A stretch of 64,000 bases of DNA from Opitutus sp. (GCA_024998815.1 JACEUQ010000001.1:930001-994000), one strand, 5' to 3'. Counted from the first letter of the stretch, positions 33,341-42,680 are shown. Numbers and translations: made by a program. Notes: a model not told the origin generated them from the sequence alone.

Positions 33341-34441
33341 TCAGAGCAGCACGAGGTTGTCACGATGCACGACTTCGAGGCGCTTACGGCCAGGGAAACG
33401 CGGCTTCAATTCGTCGCTGCTGTGGCCAGCGATGGCGTTGACTTCGTGATCGGCAAAAGCCGACACACCACGAGCGAGGATTTTACCGTCGGGGCCGAGG
33501 ATGTTAACGATGTCGCCTTCGGCAAAAGCGCCTTTGGCTCCCGTTACCCCAATGGCCAAAAGGCTGCGTCCCTGATCGCGCAAAATGGGGACAGCGTCAG
33601 CCTTCACCGTGATGTTTCCGGTGGGGCGCTGGAAATAGGCGAGCCAGCGTTTCTTGGCTTCGAGCGGAATACCGCTCGGTACAAAAAAAGTCCCGGGGCC
33701 GGTGCCGCCGAGCAGCCGCGAGATGATATCGGGCTCGGCGCCACTGGCGATAAACACCCCGCAGCCGGCGCGCAGGGCGATCTTGGCGGCTGAGATTTTG
33801 GAGATCATGCCGCCGGTGGCGGTCACATCGGTGGTGCCGCCCGCCATTGCCTCGATCTCGGGGGTGATCTTTGCGACCACGGGGACGATTTTCCCCGTGC
33901 CCTTCATGTCGATCAAACCGGGGGCGGTGGAGAGGATTAAAAGGTGCTGCGCCCCCGTGAGACTGGCTACCATCGCCGAAAGCGTGTCGTTGTCGCCGAA
34001 CTTGATTTCGGCGGCGCTGACCGTGTCGTTTTCATTGATGACCGGAATGGTTCCGTAGGCGATGAGCTCCTCAAGACAGGCTTTAACGCCAAGGTGGCGG
34101 TCACGGCTGCGCAGGTCTTCGTGGGTGAGCAAAACCTGGGCGGCGGTGAGGCCGTGGGGATCAAAACCACGCTGCCAAGTTTGCATGAGCAGCGACTGGC
34201 CAATGGCGGCGCAGGCCTGCTTTTTGGATACGTCGGCGGGTTTCTTTTTAAGGCCAAGCCGGCCCATTCCCAGACCGACCGCGCCGGAGGAGACGACGAT
34301 GACCTCGGTGCCGGAAGCGCGCAGTAACGCCACCCCCGCCGCCAGTGCGGCAATGCGCGCGGTATTCAACTGGCCAATGCCGGAAGTGAGCACACCGGTG
34401 CCCAGTTTGATGATGACGCGGTGGGGCGCGGTGGTTTTCAC
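33341..34441 (-). CDS. proB: Glutamate 5-kinase
   Basis: Phosphorylates glutamate in the first step of proline synthesis. It has 366 residues: an amino-acid-kinase domain (about 5-260; IIKLGTGVLTS, VVSSGAVGLGMGRL, INENDTVSAAEIKFGDNDTL, TGGMISKISAAKIALRAGCG) and a C-terminal PUA domain (about 280-360; GRSLLAIGVTGAKGAFAEGD). It is full length. It lies last in the pyrH-small ORF-frr-proB run, 84 bases from frr. proA is not in the window. Confidence 0.95.
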   Translation of the reverse strand: MKTTAPHRVIIKLGTGVLTSGIGQLNTARIAALAAGVALLRASGTEVIVVSSGAVGLGMGRLGLKKKPADVSKKQACAAIGQSLLMQTWQRGFDPHGLTAAQVLLTHEDLRSRDRHLGVKACLEELIAYGTIPVINENDTVSAAEIKFGDNDTLSAMVASLTGAQHLLILSTAPGLIDMKGTGKIVPVVAKITPEIEAMAGGTTDVTATGGMISKISAAKIALRAGCGVFIASGAEPDIISRLLGGTGPGTFFVPSGIPLEAKKRWLAYFQRPTGNITVKADAVPILRDQGRSLLAIGVTGAKGAFAEGDIVNILGPDGKILARGVSAFADHEVNAIAGHSSDELKPRFPGRKRLEVVHRDNLVLL

Positions 34442-34525
34442 GTGAGCGCGGGGGGATGATGACGAGGATGCGACTGAGTGTACCGGTGCGAGGATGAGTC
34501 ACATGAACCCGGTGGGCGGGCAGGA

Positions 34526-35071
34526 TTAGACCGTAAGCAGGTCTTTTTCCTTGGCGGCGAGGTTCTTATTTACCTCTTCGATAGACTTGTCGGTGAGCGT
34601 CTGAATCTCCTTTTCGGTACGCTTGGCCTCGTCTTCCGGAAGCTTGGCTTTTTTGAGGGCCTCAAGGCAGTCGCGACGGGCGTTGCGCACATGAACGCGG
34701 CCTTCCTCGGCCAGGCGGTTGGCAACCTTCACGAATTCTAGGCGGCGTTCGCGGCTCATATCCGCCAAGGGAATACGCACCAGTTGACCATCGACAGCTG
34801 GGTTAAAGCCGAGGTTGGCAATCATGATGGCCTTGGAAATGGCTTGGGTGAGCCCCTTGTCCCAGGGCTGGATGACGATCTGGCGAGCATCGGGGGTGGA
34901 GATGGCGGCGCAGTCTTTGATGCGCATCATCGTGCCGTAGGACTCGACCATGATGTTTTCCACCATGGAGGGCGAGGCCTTGCCGGTATGGATATTGGCA
35001 AACTCGTGGAGCGTGTGGTCCACGGCCTTCTTCATCTTGAGCTGGGTGTCGGAGAGGATCGATTGAGACAT
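34526..35071 (-). CDS. frr: Ribosome recycling factor
   Basis: Releases ribosomes from mRNA after termination, with EF-G. It has 181 residues (family about 185) with the three-helix core and beta-barrel: HTGKASPSMVENIMVESYGT, TPDARQIVIQPWDKGLTQAI, GFNPAVDGQLVRIPLADMSR followed by ERR, and VHVRNARRDCLEALKKAK. The pyrH-frr pairing is typical of bacterial genomes, here with a small ORF between them. Confidence 0.97.
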   Translation of the reverse strand: MSQSILSDTQLKMKKAVDHTLHEFANIHTGKASPSMVENIMVESYGTMMRIKDCAAISTPDARQIVIQPWDKGLTQAISKAIMIANLGFNPAVDGQLVRIPLADMSRERRLEFVKVANRLAEEGRVHVRNARRDCLEALKKAKLPEDEAKRTEKEIQTLTDKSIEEVNKNLAAKEKDLLTV

Positions 35072-35161
35072 AACGTTAAAAATTAAAGCGGTAAAAGAAG
35101 CTCAGGCCGCCGGCAAGCGCGCAGCGAGCGGGTCAGGAATTTTGGGGAAGATGTGGGGCGC

Positions 35162-35386
35162 CTAGACCTCTTTTTGCGCGAGGCAAAGGATGTGCGTGGT
35201 CACGATCACCCGGAGCTGTTCGTGCTCCAACGACTCCACCCAGTGCAAGCGCTCGATCAGCGGTTTGGTGCGAATCAAGCACAGCGGACAATCAGGCGGG
35301 TTGGATTGATCGAAGGGGCACGCCATCGTCAAACCGACCACCCATGCCTTGAGCCGCTCACGGTCTTCATTGGCGGACAAGGGCAT
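35162..35386 (-). CDS. Small conserved protein with a CPFDxxNPPDCPLC motif
   Basis: A 74-residue protein from the ATG at 35386. The centre has MACPFDQSNPPDCPLCLIRT, then KPLIERLHWVESLEHEQLR and a C-terminal HILCLAQKEV. The cysteines could bind a metal ion. I recall similar short proteins in other Opitutaceae-like genomes, without known function. It sits between pyrH and frr on the same strand, with gaps of about 60 and 90 bases, so it is probably cotranscribed with them. Confidence 0.65.
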   Translation of the reverse strand: MPLSANEDRERLKAWVVGLTMACPFDQSNPPDCPLCLIRTKPLIERLHWVESLEHEQLRVIVTTHILCLAQKEV

Positions 35387-35445
35387 GGTATATTGAGTGG
35401 GGAGGGCGACTCGATGAGTGGAACGGAGGGGACCAGCTACACAGC

Positions 35446-36180
35446 TTAACCGTGAACGAGAGTACCGACCTTTTGACCAGTGACGGCTTTTTCAATGGCG
35501 TGCGGGTCGTTCAAGTCGAACACGAGGATCGGGACGTTGTTGTCCAAACAAAGGGAGAACGCGGTCGAATCCATGACGTTGAGGCGCTGGCGCAGGGCGT
35601 CGATGAAGGTGATCTCGTCGTACTTGACGGCATCAGGGTGCTTCTTGGGGTCCTTGTCGTAAATGCCGTCAACCTTGGTGGCCTTCATGATGATGTCGGC
35701 GTGCATCTCGGAGGCGCGCAGGGCGGCCGTGGTGTCGGTTGAGAAATAGGGATTGCCGGTACCGGCGGCGAAGATCACCACGCGGCCCTTTTCAAGGTGG
35801 CGCATGGCGCGACGAAGAATGAACGGCTCGGCAACCTGGTTCATGGGAATCGCGCTTTGAACACGGGTAGAGACACCCATTTTTTCCAAGCAATCCATCA
35901 GCGCCAATGAGTTAATCACCGTGGCGAGCATTCCCATGTAATCGCCCGTGGTACGATCCACCCCACGCTGCTCGCCCTGCAGGCCACGGAAAATGTTACC
36001 GCCGCCGATGACCACACAAACCTGCACCCCTTTTTCATGGATTTCCTTAACCTGGGAGCAGATGCGCTCGAGAACGCCTGCGTCGATCGGGTTGCTGGAT
36101 TTCCCGCTCAGGACTTCGCCGCTCAGTTTGAGCACGATGCGTTTATACTTGGTCTTGGGCTTGGCCGCTTTGTCACTCAT
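35446..36180 (-). CDS. pyrH: UMP kinase
   Basis: Phosphorylates UMP to UDP. From the ATG at 36180 ([20 protein letters not shown]) it has 244 residues, normal for hexameric bacterial PyrH; the frame reaches 36261 but the extra part is not typical. Motifs are [62 protein letters not shown] and [20 protein letters not shown]. All are present. Confidence 0.96.
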   Translation of the reverse strand: MSDKAAKPKTKYKRIVLKLSGEVLSGKSSNPIDAGVLERICSQVKEIHEKGVQVCVVIGGGNIFRGLQGEQRGVDRTTGDYMGMLATVINSLALMDCLEKMGVSTRVQSAIPMNQVAEPFILRRAMRHLEKGRVVIFAAGTGNPYFSTDTTAALRASEMHADIIMKATKVDGIYDKDPKKHPDAVKYDEITFIDALRQRLNVMDSTAFSLCLDNNVPILVFDLNDPHAIEKAVTGQKVGTLVHG

Positions 36181-36381
36181 AGGGCAGAGGAAAGGTTTCG
36201 GTAAACTCGGCGTCAATGCGCGAGATGAATTAGCTGCATCCCTACCCGATGGTGCTCGCAAGCCCTAGTCGGTTAACCCGACCCGGGCGCCTCACCCACA
36301 AAGTAAAAGGTGCAGGTATTGTCTTCTATTCTTTCGGACTCGGGTTTAGGGATAACCGCGACGCCCCCAGTCCCCGCCCCC

Positions 36382-37770
36382 ATGCCTAATTCGCCCATTC
36401 GCCAAAATTTGCGCTACTGCACGTATGATGCATTGGTCGCAACCCCGTTCTGCTATTTGCTGCAACCCGGGAATTTCATCGTCGCTGCGCTGCTGGTGTC
36501 GCTCTTCAAACTGCCTCCCGCGGTTTATGGGTTGATCTCAGCACTCCCGTTTTTGGCCAACTTTGCCCAGGTGTTTTTGATGCCGCTAATCAGCCGGTCC
36601 TATTCGACGAAAACCATCTCCGTTGCCACGGTTTCTTTGCAAGCCCTGTGCTGGCTCACGATGGCCGCACTGATGCCATTCCTACCCATCGATAAGCCCG
36701 AGATTAGCGGGAAATGGTGGATTACCCTTTATATGATCTCCGCCGCCCTGACCGCCATGGCCGGAGTGAGCTGGATTTCATGGATCCGCGAGTGGGTGCC
36801 CCAAGGGCTTCTCGGCAAATACTTTGGGTTACGCAATCGCCTCGCCCAGTTCTCGCAGATTTCCTTCCTCCTCATCACCGGTTGGCTCATCAACCGACTC
36901 GGCAACTCGATCCTCGCATTCCAATCTATCCTCATCGTCAGCAGCCTATTGCGGCTGTTATCGGCGTGGTACCAATGGAAAACAACAACGGAAACACCCC
37001 TTCACAGTCACCCTCGGACGAGTCTAAGCTGGCGTGAGCAACTGGCAGTTTTACTCCAAACCAAACCCTGCCTGTGGTTCATCGCCTACGGCGCGGCATG
37101 GGGGTTTGCAGCCAGTTTGTTCGGCCCGTTCGTATCCATTTTTATGTACGAGGATCTAAAGCTTTCTGTGCAGCAGGTCAGCACCATCGTTATCGTGGCC
37201 AGCGTTGGCGGAGCGGTTTCAGCGACCGCATGGGGCAAGTTGGCCGATCGCTTTGGCAATAAACCGGTGATGCTTTTCTGCATGATTCTCTGGCAGGCCC
37301 AAAACTTTCTGTGGTGCATCGTTACGCCCGCCAACCACTGGATTCTTTACCCGATGTGGGTTTTTGGTGGGGTAATGGGAGCGGGCTTCACCCTCAGCCT
37401 TTTTAACCTCCAACTTAAAATCATTCCCGCCCAGGCCAAAACCCTGGCCATTAGCGTCAACATTGCCGTCGCCTCCCTGCTCACCGCCAGCGGCCCGATC
37501 CTTGGAGGCAAAATCCTCCAATGGGCGCTGTCTGGTAACACTCCGGCCATTGACGTTTATCACCGTGTTTTTTTCTTCACCCCTGTACTGTCCCTGCTCG
37601 CCTGCCTCCTGCTCATCCGAGTACGCGAATCCTCGGCCAGCCCTCTGTCCAGCGTCGTGGGTGCAATGCGCAACATCCGCACTCTTAGCAGTATCTTCGG
37701 CGCTAGTTTTCTAGCCGACTACATGTTCGTAAAAACGCAAAAGCGCACCACCCCGGGCTCGCCCCGCTAA
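36382..37770 (+). CDS. Major facilitator superfamily transporter
   Basis: An inner-membrane carrier of 462 residues from the ATG at 36382 (MPNSPIRQNLRYCTYDALVA); the frame is open from 36310. It shows about 12 hydrophobic segments, a central cytoplasmic loop (about 205-225, HSHPRTSLSWREQ) and the MFS-type loop WGKLADRFGNKP between segments of the second half. The substrate is unknown; the family is seen in Verrucomicrobiota and other phyla without a clear assignment. It stands alone, followed by a palindrome array and IS21 copy 2. Confidence 0.85.
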   Translation: MPNSPIRQNLRYCTYDALVATPFCYLLQPGNFIVAALLVSLFKLPPAVYGLISALPFLANFAQVFLMPLISRSYSTKTISVATVSLQALCWLTMAALMPFLPIDKPEISGKWWITLYMISAALTAMAGVSWISWIREWVPQGLLGKYFGLRNRLAQFSQISFLLITGWLINRLGNSILAFQSILIVSSLLRLLSAWYQWKTTTETPLHSHPRTSLSWREQLAVLLQTKPCLWFIAYGAAWGFAASLFGPFVSIFMYEDLKLSVQQVSTIVIVASVGGAVSATAWGKLADRFGNKPVMLFCMILWQAQNFLWCIVTPANHWILYPMWVFGGVMGAGFTLSLFNLQLKIIPAQAKTLAISVNIAVASLLTASGPILGGKILQWALSGNTPAIDVYHRVFFFTPVLSLLACLLLIRVRESSASPLSSVVGAMRNIRTLSSIFGASFLADYMFVKTQKRTTPGSPR

Positions 37771-37852
37771 AAAACAAGTCGGTCGAAACCGCCCCCATTA
37801 AGTTCGGGCGGAGTCGGCATGCGCCCCAGTTAACACCTCGGGAAAAACGCCT

Positions 37853-38142
37853 CGTAGCCTTGCGCGTGAGCGCAGGGTGCCCTTACCCCAAAAGGCATCC
37901 CTGAGCTCACGCTCAAGGCCACAAGAACTGTGTTCGCGTAGCGGGTGGCCTTGCGCGTGAGCGCAGGGTGTTTTGGCCCACCCGCATCCCTGAGCTCACG
38001 CTCAAACCCACCACCTGAATGCCTCTCCTCGTGGCCTTGCGCGTGAGCGCAGGGTGTTTTGCCCCACCCGCATCCCTGAGCTCACGCTCAAGGCCACCAC
38101 CTGAATGCCCCCTCCTCGTGGCCTTGCGCGTGAGCGCAGGGG
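37853..38142. repeat. REP/BIME-like array (four forward, three reverse units)
   Basis: Units GCCTTGCGCGTGAGCGCAGG alternate with CCTGAGCTCACGCTCAAGGC. The spacing and linkers (GTTTTGCCCCACCCGCATCC, CCACCTGAATGCC, ACTGTGTTCGCGTAGCGGG) match the array at 18743. One reverse unit is degenerate (CTCAAACCCA). It ends about 30 bases before IS21 copy 2; the gap 37771-38172 holds nothing else. Confidence 0.9.
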
Positions 38143-38364
38143 GCTTTGCCCAAACGCTAAACATTCCGCCTCTGTGAGCGGCGAGCGGGAAAGCGTCTAT
38201 TTCTGGCGGTTAGGAATGCACTTCTTCTTCGGTGGATCTTCTTCCCCTTAAAAAGAGTAATACTCTTCTTCCGTGGGTGGGTTTTCTTCCCTGTCCGGCT
38301 GGGGATATGAGGGGTGCGAATGGGTGGAGATTGAACCGGCGGGACGCTTGGCGGATGCACAGCG

Positions 38365-38922
38365 ATGCATCCAACCGGTTCACGCAAGTGTTTGCACTGT
38401 GTCGATTTCTTTCTGCCCGACGCGCATAACCGCGAGCGTCAGCGCTACTGCGGGAAGCCGGGATGCCGACGGGCGAGCCGGGCGGCCAGTCAGGCCAAAT
38501 GGTTGGCGAAGCCGGAGAACCTCGACCACTGGAAAGGCCCAGAAAATGTCCAACGGGTGCAGGAGTGGCGGAAGGCCAATCCGGGGTACTCAAGGCGGAG
38601 GGGGCCGCGACGGCGGGTGGCGTTACAAGACATCCCAACTACGCAATCCGTTGTGCACCAGCCTAAAGCCGAGCCGGTCGCCGAGGTGGCGTTACCGAAT
38701 CCCTGCGTGCCGTTACAAGACAGATGGGAGTCGCAAAACCCTGTGCTCGTGGGGCTTATCGCGCAGTTCGCCGGAGTGACGTTACAAGAGGACCTCGAAC
38801 CCATGCTGCGACACCTGCAATCCCGGGGGCGGGTGATCCTGGGCATCGACGTCCAGCCGCCCGATTATGCAAAAACAACCGATCGATCGCGAACAACTCC
38901 GGCGCACGCCGGCCCAGTTTAG
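38365..38922 (+). CDS. IS21-borne zinc-finger protein, copy 2
   Basis: Identical to the 185-residue protein at 3846-4403: N-terminal CLHC and YCGKPGCRRAS cysteine pairs, followed by the WLAKPENLDHWKGPEN segment. First gene of the plus-strand IS operon. Function unknown. Confidence 0.75.
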   Translation: MHPTGSRKCLHCVDFFLPDAHNRERQRYCGKPGCRRASRAASQAKWLAKPENLDHWKGPENVQRVQEWRKANPGYSRRRGPRRRVALQDIPTTQSVVHQPKAEPVAEVALPNPCVPLQDRWESQNPVLVGLIAQFAGVTLQEDLEPMLRHLQSRGRVILGIDVQPPDYAKTTDRSRTTPAHAGPV

Positions 38923-39226
38923 CTGGCTGGACCACCGGCTGGTGCGGGGCAATTACCTGGGGCGGGCCAGTGCCCCCGCCTGGGGCCTCTATCTGGTCCT
39001 GGTCACCGTGGGCGACGCCGACGGGCTGAGTTACTACGCCACGCGCACCCTGGCCCGGCTGCTCACGCTCAGCGAGGACGGCCTGGTCGAGGCGCGCCGG
39101 CAGTTAATCGAGGCCGGGGTGATCGCCTACGCCGCGCCACTTTACCAGGTGCTCTCCTTGGACCGGGGCAGGCCAACGCACACGCTGGCGGCAACGCCGC
39201 CGCCGAGCCGGGAGGTGGGCGCGTGA
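38867..39226 (+). CDS. IS21-borne small HTH-like protein, copy 2
   Basis: Identical to the 119-residue protein at 3542-3901. It overlaps the zinc-finger gene by 56 bases and istA by 4 (GTGA). A winged-helix-like region lies at about 45-95. Function unknown. Confidence 0.75.
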   Translation: MQKQPIDREQLRRTPAQFSWLDHRLVRGNYLGRASAPAWGLYLVLVTVGDADGLSYYATRTLARLLTLSEDGLVEARRQLIEAGVIAYAAPLYQVLSLDRGRPTHTLAATPPPSREVGA

Positions 39227-40689
39227 TCGATTACGAACTGTATTGCCGGATAAAACAGGCGGAGGCGGCCGGTCACAGTGCGCCGCAAATCGCCCGCTCG
39301 CTCCAGTTGCACGTGCAGACGGTGAGGCGCTGGCAGGCGCAGGAAAAGTACGTGCGCAGCCAGGCCGCGCAGGTGCCTAGGCCAAGCAAGCTCGACGTGC
39401 ACAAGCCGGCGATCGCGCGCTGGCTGGAGGCCCATCCGTTCACCGCCATGCAGCTCTGGCAAAAGGTGCGCGAGCGGGGGTACACGGGCGGGTATTCAAT
39501 TTTGAAAGACTACGTGCGGCGGGTGCGGCCGAGGAACCTGGAGGCGTTTCTTACCCTCAAGTTTGCCCCCGGCCAGACCGCGCAGGTGGACTGGGGCAGT
39601 TTTGGCGCGGTGGAGGTGGACGGCACCCGGCGGGCTTTAAGTTTTTTCGTCATGGTTTTGGGGTACAGCCGGTTCCTGCATGTGGAATTTACCCTCGGGC
39701 AGGGCCAGGAGTGGTGGCTGGGCTGTCACCGGCGCGCCTTTGAAAAACTCGGCGGGGTGCCGCGCGAGGTGATGGTGGACAACTGCAAGACGGCCGTCCT
39801 CTCGCATGTGCCCGGGACCGACCCGGTGTACAACGCCCAGTACCTGGACTTTGCCCGGCACTACGGGTTTACGATAAAAGCGTGCGGGCCGGGGCATCCG
39901 CAGTCCAAGGGCATGGTGGAAAACGCGGTGGGTTACGTGAAAAAAAGCTTCCTTGGCGGGCGGCAGATGAACGGGTTTACCGAGCTGGGGCCGGCCGCCA
40001 GCTTGTGGCTGGAAACGGTGGCCAACGTGCGCGTTCACGCTGAAACCCAGGGCCGGCCGGTGGACCGGCTGCCCGAGGAGCGCGCTGCGCTCCTGCCGCT
40101 TAACCCGGTGGCCAGTCCGGCGGTGCGCACCTTAAGCGTGCGGGCGTCGCGGCGGTGCCGGGTGAGTATCGAAACGAACCGCTACTCGGTGCCCACGAAG
40201 TTTGCCGGGGCGCTACTCACCGCGCAGATCGAGGGGGCGCAGGTGAGGTTTTATGCGGACCGCACCCTGGTGGCCGAGCATGCCCGCAGTTTTGCCCGCC
40301 GCGCCGATGTGGAAAACCCCGAGCATGTGCGCGAACTCGAGGAGCGCAAACGGCAGGGGGCGCGGCAGCGCCTGCGGCTACGGTTTTTGGAACTGAGCCC
40401 GGCGGCACCCGCCTACCAACGGGGGCTGGAGGAGCGCCGGCTCAACGCGGGACACCACCTGGCGACTATCGTGGGTTTGGTGGCCCTGTATGGAACGGAG
40501 GCAGTCGGCCGGGCGATCGAAAGCGCCCATGAACTCGGCGCCTACTCCAGCGATTACATCCTCAACTTGCTCGAACAACGCGCGCGGGCCTTGCCGCAAG
40601 CCGGGCCGATCCACCTCACCCGCGCCGACGCGTTGGCCGCACTGGAACTCGAACTGCGTCCCCCGGATTTAAGCCCCTATACCCAATGA
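39223..40689 (+). CDS. istA: IS21 transposase IstA, copy 2
   Basis: A 488-residue DDE transposase identical to copy 1, with D123, D186 and E233 in place and an N-terminal HTH. GTG start at 39223. Overlaps istB by 4 bases. Confidence 0.95.
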   Translation: MIDYELYCRIKQAEAAGHSAPQIARSLQLHVQTVRRWQAQEKYVRSQAAQVPRPSKLDVHKPAIARWLEAHPFTAMQLWQKVRERGYTGGYSILKDYVRRVRPRNLEAFLTLKFAPGQTAQVDWGSFGAVEVDGTRRALSFFVMVLGYSRFLHVEFTLGQGQEWWLGCHRRAFEKLGGVPREVMVDNCKTAVLSHVPGTDPVYNAQYLDFARHYGFTIKACGPGHPQSKGMVENAVGYVKKSFLGGRQMNGFTELGPAASLWLETVANVRVHAETQGRPVDRLPEERAALLPLNPVASPAVRTLSVRASRRCRVSIETNRYSVPTKFAGALLTAQIEGAQVRFYADRTLVAEHARSFARRADVENPEHVRELEERKRQGARQRLRLRFLELSPAAPAYQRGLEERRLNAGHHLATIVGLVALYGTEAVGRAIESAHELGAYSSDYILNLLEQRARALPQAGPIHLTRADALAALELELRPPDLSPYTQ

Positions 40690-41453
40690 AAACAGAACCC
40701 GAAAAAACCGATTTATTAAAAGATCAACTCAAGTACCTGAAACTCGGTTACCTGCTGCGCCACCACGGCGAACTCACGGCCGAGGCGGCCAAGGCGCGCT
40801 GTTCGCACGCCGAATTTTTACGCCGACTGGTGCAGGCCGAGACCCAGGACCGCCAGATCCGGGCGCTGGAGCGGCGCATCCAGGCAGCGCGCTTCCCGGT
40901 CAAGAAAACCGTCGACCAGTTCCAGTGGGACTGGCCCAAGGAGTTGAACGAAGCGCAGGTGCGGCACCTCTTCGAACTGGGCTTTGTCAAGGAGCGCACC
41001 AACGCGGTGTTTTGCGGTGGTGTGGGGCTTGGGAAGACACATCTCGCGAGCGCGTTGGGCTACGCGGCGTGCCAGGCGGGCTACACGGTGCTGTTTACGA
41101 CGGCGGTGGACGCGATCAACGCTTTGGTCACCGCCCAGTCCCTGCACCGGTTGCAAGCCGAGTTGAAGCGTTACATGACCCCTGCGGTGCTCGTGCTCGA
41201 TGAGGTCGGCTACCTGCCGCTCGACAAGTCGGGGGCCGACCTGCTCTTCCAGATCGTCAGCCAACGCTACGAACGCGGCTCGCTGATCGTCACCACCAAC
41301 AAGGCCTACAAACACTGGGCAGGGATCTTTAACAACGACGCTGGCATCACCGCGGCGATCCTGGACCGCCTACTGCACCGGGCCCAGACCGTCGTCATCG
41401 AGGGCAAATCCTACCGCATGAAAGACCGCCTGGCCGACGAACCTGCAAGCTGA
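40686..41453 (+). CDS. istB: IS21 helper ATPase IstB, copy 2
   Basis: A 255-residue AAA+ ATPase with Walker A GGVGLGKTH and Walker B LVLDEVGYLPLD. The protein is the same as in copy 1; the codons for Ala-Leu at 41121-41126 are GCT-TTG instead of GCC-CTG, a silent adjacent double change. Confidence 0.95.
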   Translation: MKTEPEKTDLLKDQLKYLKLGYLLRHHGELTAEAAKARCSHAEFLRRLVQAETQDRQIRALERRIQAARFPVKKTVDQFQWDWPKELNEAQVRHLFELGFVKERTNAVFCGGVGLGKTHLASALGYAACQAGYTVLFTTAVDAINALVTAQSLHRLQAELKRYMTPAVLVLDEVGYLPLDKSGADLLFQIVSQRYERGSLIVTTNKAYKHWAGIFNNDAGITAAILDRLLHRAQTVVIEGKSYRMKDRLADEPAS

Positions 41454-41461
41454 CCGGGCCT

Positions 41462-41491
41462 GATGATCGGCCCCTGGCGGGGCCGGTCATC
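41462..41491 (+). terminator. Hairpin after istB, copy 2
   Basis: Same 13-bp dyad and GGCTTTTA tail as at 1277-1306, on the plus strand. Confidence 0.5.
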
Positions 41492-41606
41492 GGCTTTTAC
41501 GACAGGTGATTTTGTAACCGCCAGAAATAGACGGTGTTCGCGCCGCCGCTCACACGCCTCAAACCGAATTCGCGCGTCCCTGCTTCAACACAATTAGCCC
41601 CCCACG

Positions 41607-42119
41607 TTACGGCCGATTCGGCACTAGGCTGGATTGGGTGGCCCGCCGGACGAGGATTTCCGTGGTGCGTTGGACTTCGAGTTCGGCGTTGCGCTTGGCG
41701 ATGCGCAACAACTCCACCTCGCGGGCCAGTACCAAACCCTGCCCCGCAGCATCAATCCGCGCATGACGAACCGCACTCAACTGCTGTTCAACTCCCGCCA
41801 GTTCAGCCCGCAGAATCGTTGCCTGCTTCTGATAACCCTCCGTTTCGGCGGCGATCCGAGCTGTTTCAGCCGACCATTGCTCGTGCAACATCTCCTGTTT
41901 TTTCCGCTCCGCCTCGACCCGGGCAGCGGCGCGCGAAGCGACCTCAGCGCGCGCCTTGGCTTCAGCGGCCGATTGCTGCGCCTTTGCGGCCGATTCGGCC
42001 GCCGCAACGGCGGCGGCCCGCGCTTGGGCGTCCGCGTCGCTTTGCTGGCTGTGGTACCAATAAACGCCGCCGAACAGGGTCAAAAAAACGATTGGGATGA
42101 TCAGGTAAAAACGATTCAT
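41607..42119 (-). CDS. Membrane-anchored coiled-coil protein (last gene of TonB operon)
   Basis: A 170-residue protein with one N-terminal membrane segment (about 5-22, LIIPIVFLTLFGGVYWY) and an Ala/Glu/Arg-rich coiled coil (about 28-150), ending in a short loose tail. No enzymatic motif is visible. It follows a similar protein (42141-42680) with a 21-base gap and closes a TonB/ExbBD operon, so it may be a periplasmic partner. The family is not recognised. Confidence 0.75.
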   Translation of the reverse strand: MNRFYLIIPIVFLTLFGGVYWYHSQQSDADAQARAAAVAAAESAAKAQQSAAEAKARAEVASRAAARVEAERKKQEMLHEQWSAETARIAAETEGYQKQATILRAELAGVEQQLSAVRHARIDAAGQGLVLAREVELLRIAKRNAELEVQRTTEILVRRATQSSLVPNRP

Positions 42120-42140
42120 GGCGTGCTTAAAAAAGGAGGC

Positions 42141-42680
42141 TTACTGCTTTTTCTTCGAGCTCAGGTCGGGGGCGGCTTCGAGGCGCGGCGTACCCTCGCC
42201 GGACGACAATTGGGCAATGACCCCGGCAAGGGCTTTTACGTTGGCCTCGGACTGGACGACGATTTTCTTCAGAAACTCCTGCTCAACGAGCGCGGCGTTG
42301 CGGTTCACGGTCAGCTGCGCGAGCGCGCGCTGTTCGGCCGACAGCTCTTTTTTCAGGACCTCAAGCTGGCGCGCGAGACGTTGCTGTTCGTGCAAGGCCT
42401 GCTCGCGATCCGTTACAGCCTTCTGGCGTGACTCCAGTCGTGCCCGTTCAATCGCCTCGCGGGCCTCCTGCTTTTTTTGCAGCTCCGCCTGCACGCGCAC
42501 GGACTCAATCACCGCCAGCCGACGCGCTTCGGTCTCGGCTGCAAGCTTGGCCTTCAGGTCGGCCTGAGCCCGCGCGCTGCGGGTTTGCTCACGGGTGCGT
42601 TCGGCGCTGCTGAAAGCCAAAAACAGGGCGGCAAAAACCAGCAGGGCAACCAACGGGGCGATCCAGTAGGATTTTTTCAT
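42141..42680 (-). CDS. Membrane-anchored coiled-coil protein
   Basis: A 179-residue protein, MKKSYWIAPLVALLVFAALF at the N-terminus (one membrane segment), then a charged coiled coil (about 30-135) and a lysine-rich end (SSKKKQ). It has the same layout as the next gene and may be its paralogue. It lies 10 bases after the TPR gene on the same strand. The function is not known. Confidence 0.75.
   Translation of the reverse strand: MKKSYWIAPLVALLVFAALFLAFSSAERTREQTRSARAQADLKAKLAAETEARRLAVIESVRVQAELQKKQEAREAIERARLESRQKAVTDREQALHEQQRLARQLEVLKKELSAEQRALAQLTVNRNAALVEQEFLKKIVVQSEANVKALAGVIAQLSSGEGTPRLEAAPDLSSKKKQ

Larger units (their letters stand above)
38173..41554 (+). mobile_element. IS21-family insertion sequence, copy 2 (3382 bp, inverted relative to copy 1)
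   Basis: Same length, ends and gene order as 1214-4595, in the opposite orientation. Target duplication CGCCTC (6 bp) lies at 38167-38172 and 41555-41560. It inserted between a palindrome array and the 3' end of the TonB operon, so it may not break any gene. The only base difference seen in the coding parts is the doublet at 41123-41124. Confidence 0.95.

Noticed and set aside
37853-38142. A CRISPR array
   Set aside because: The units alternate in orientation, the linkers are themselves repeated rather than unique, and no cas gene is present.
1214-41554. A composite transposon bounded by the two IS21 copies
   Set aside because: Each copy has its own flanking duplication (ACTTTGG, CGCCTC) and copy 1 splits a gene whose halves lie on both sides of it. 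A composite would have one duplication at the outer edges only.
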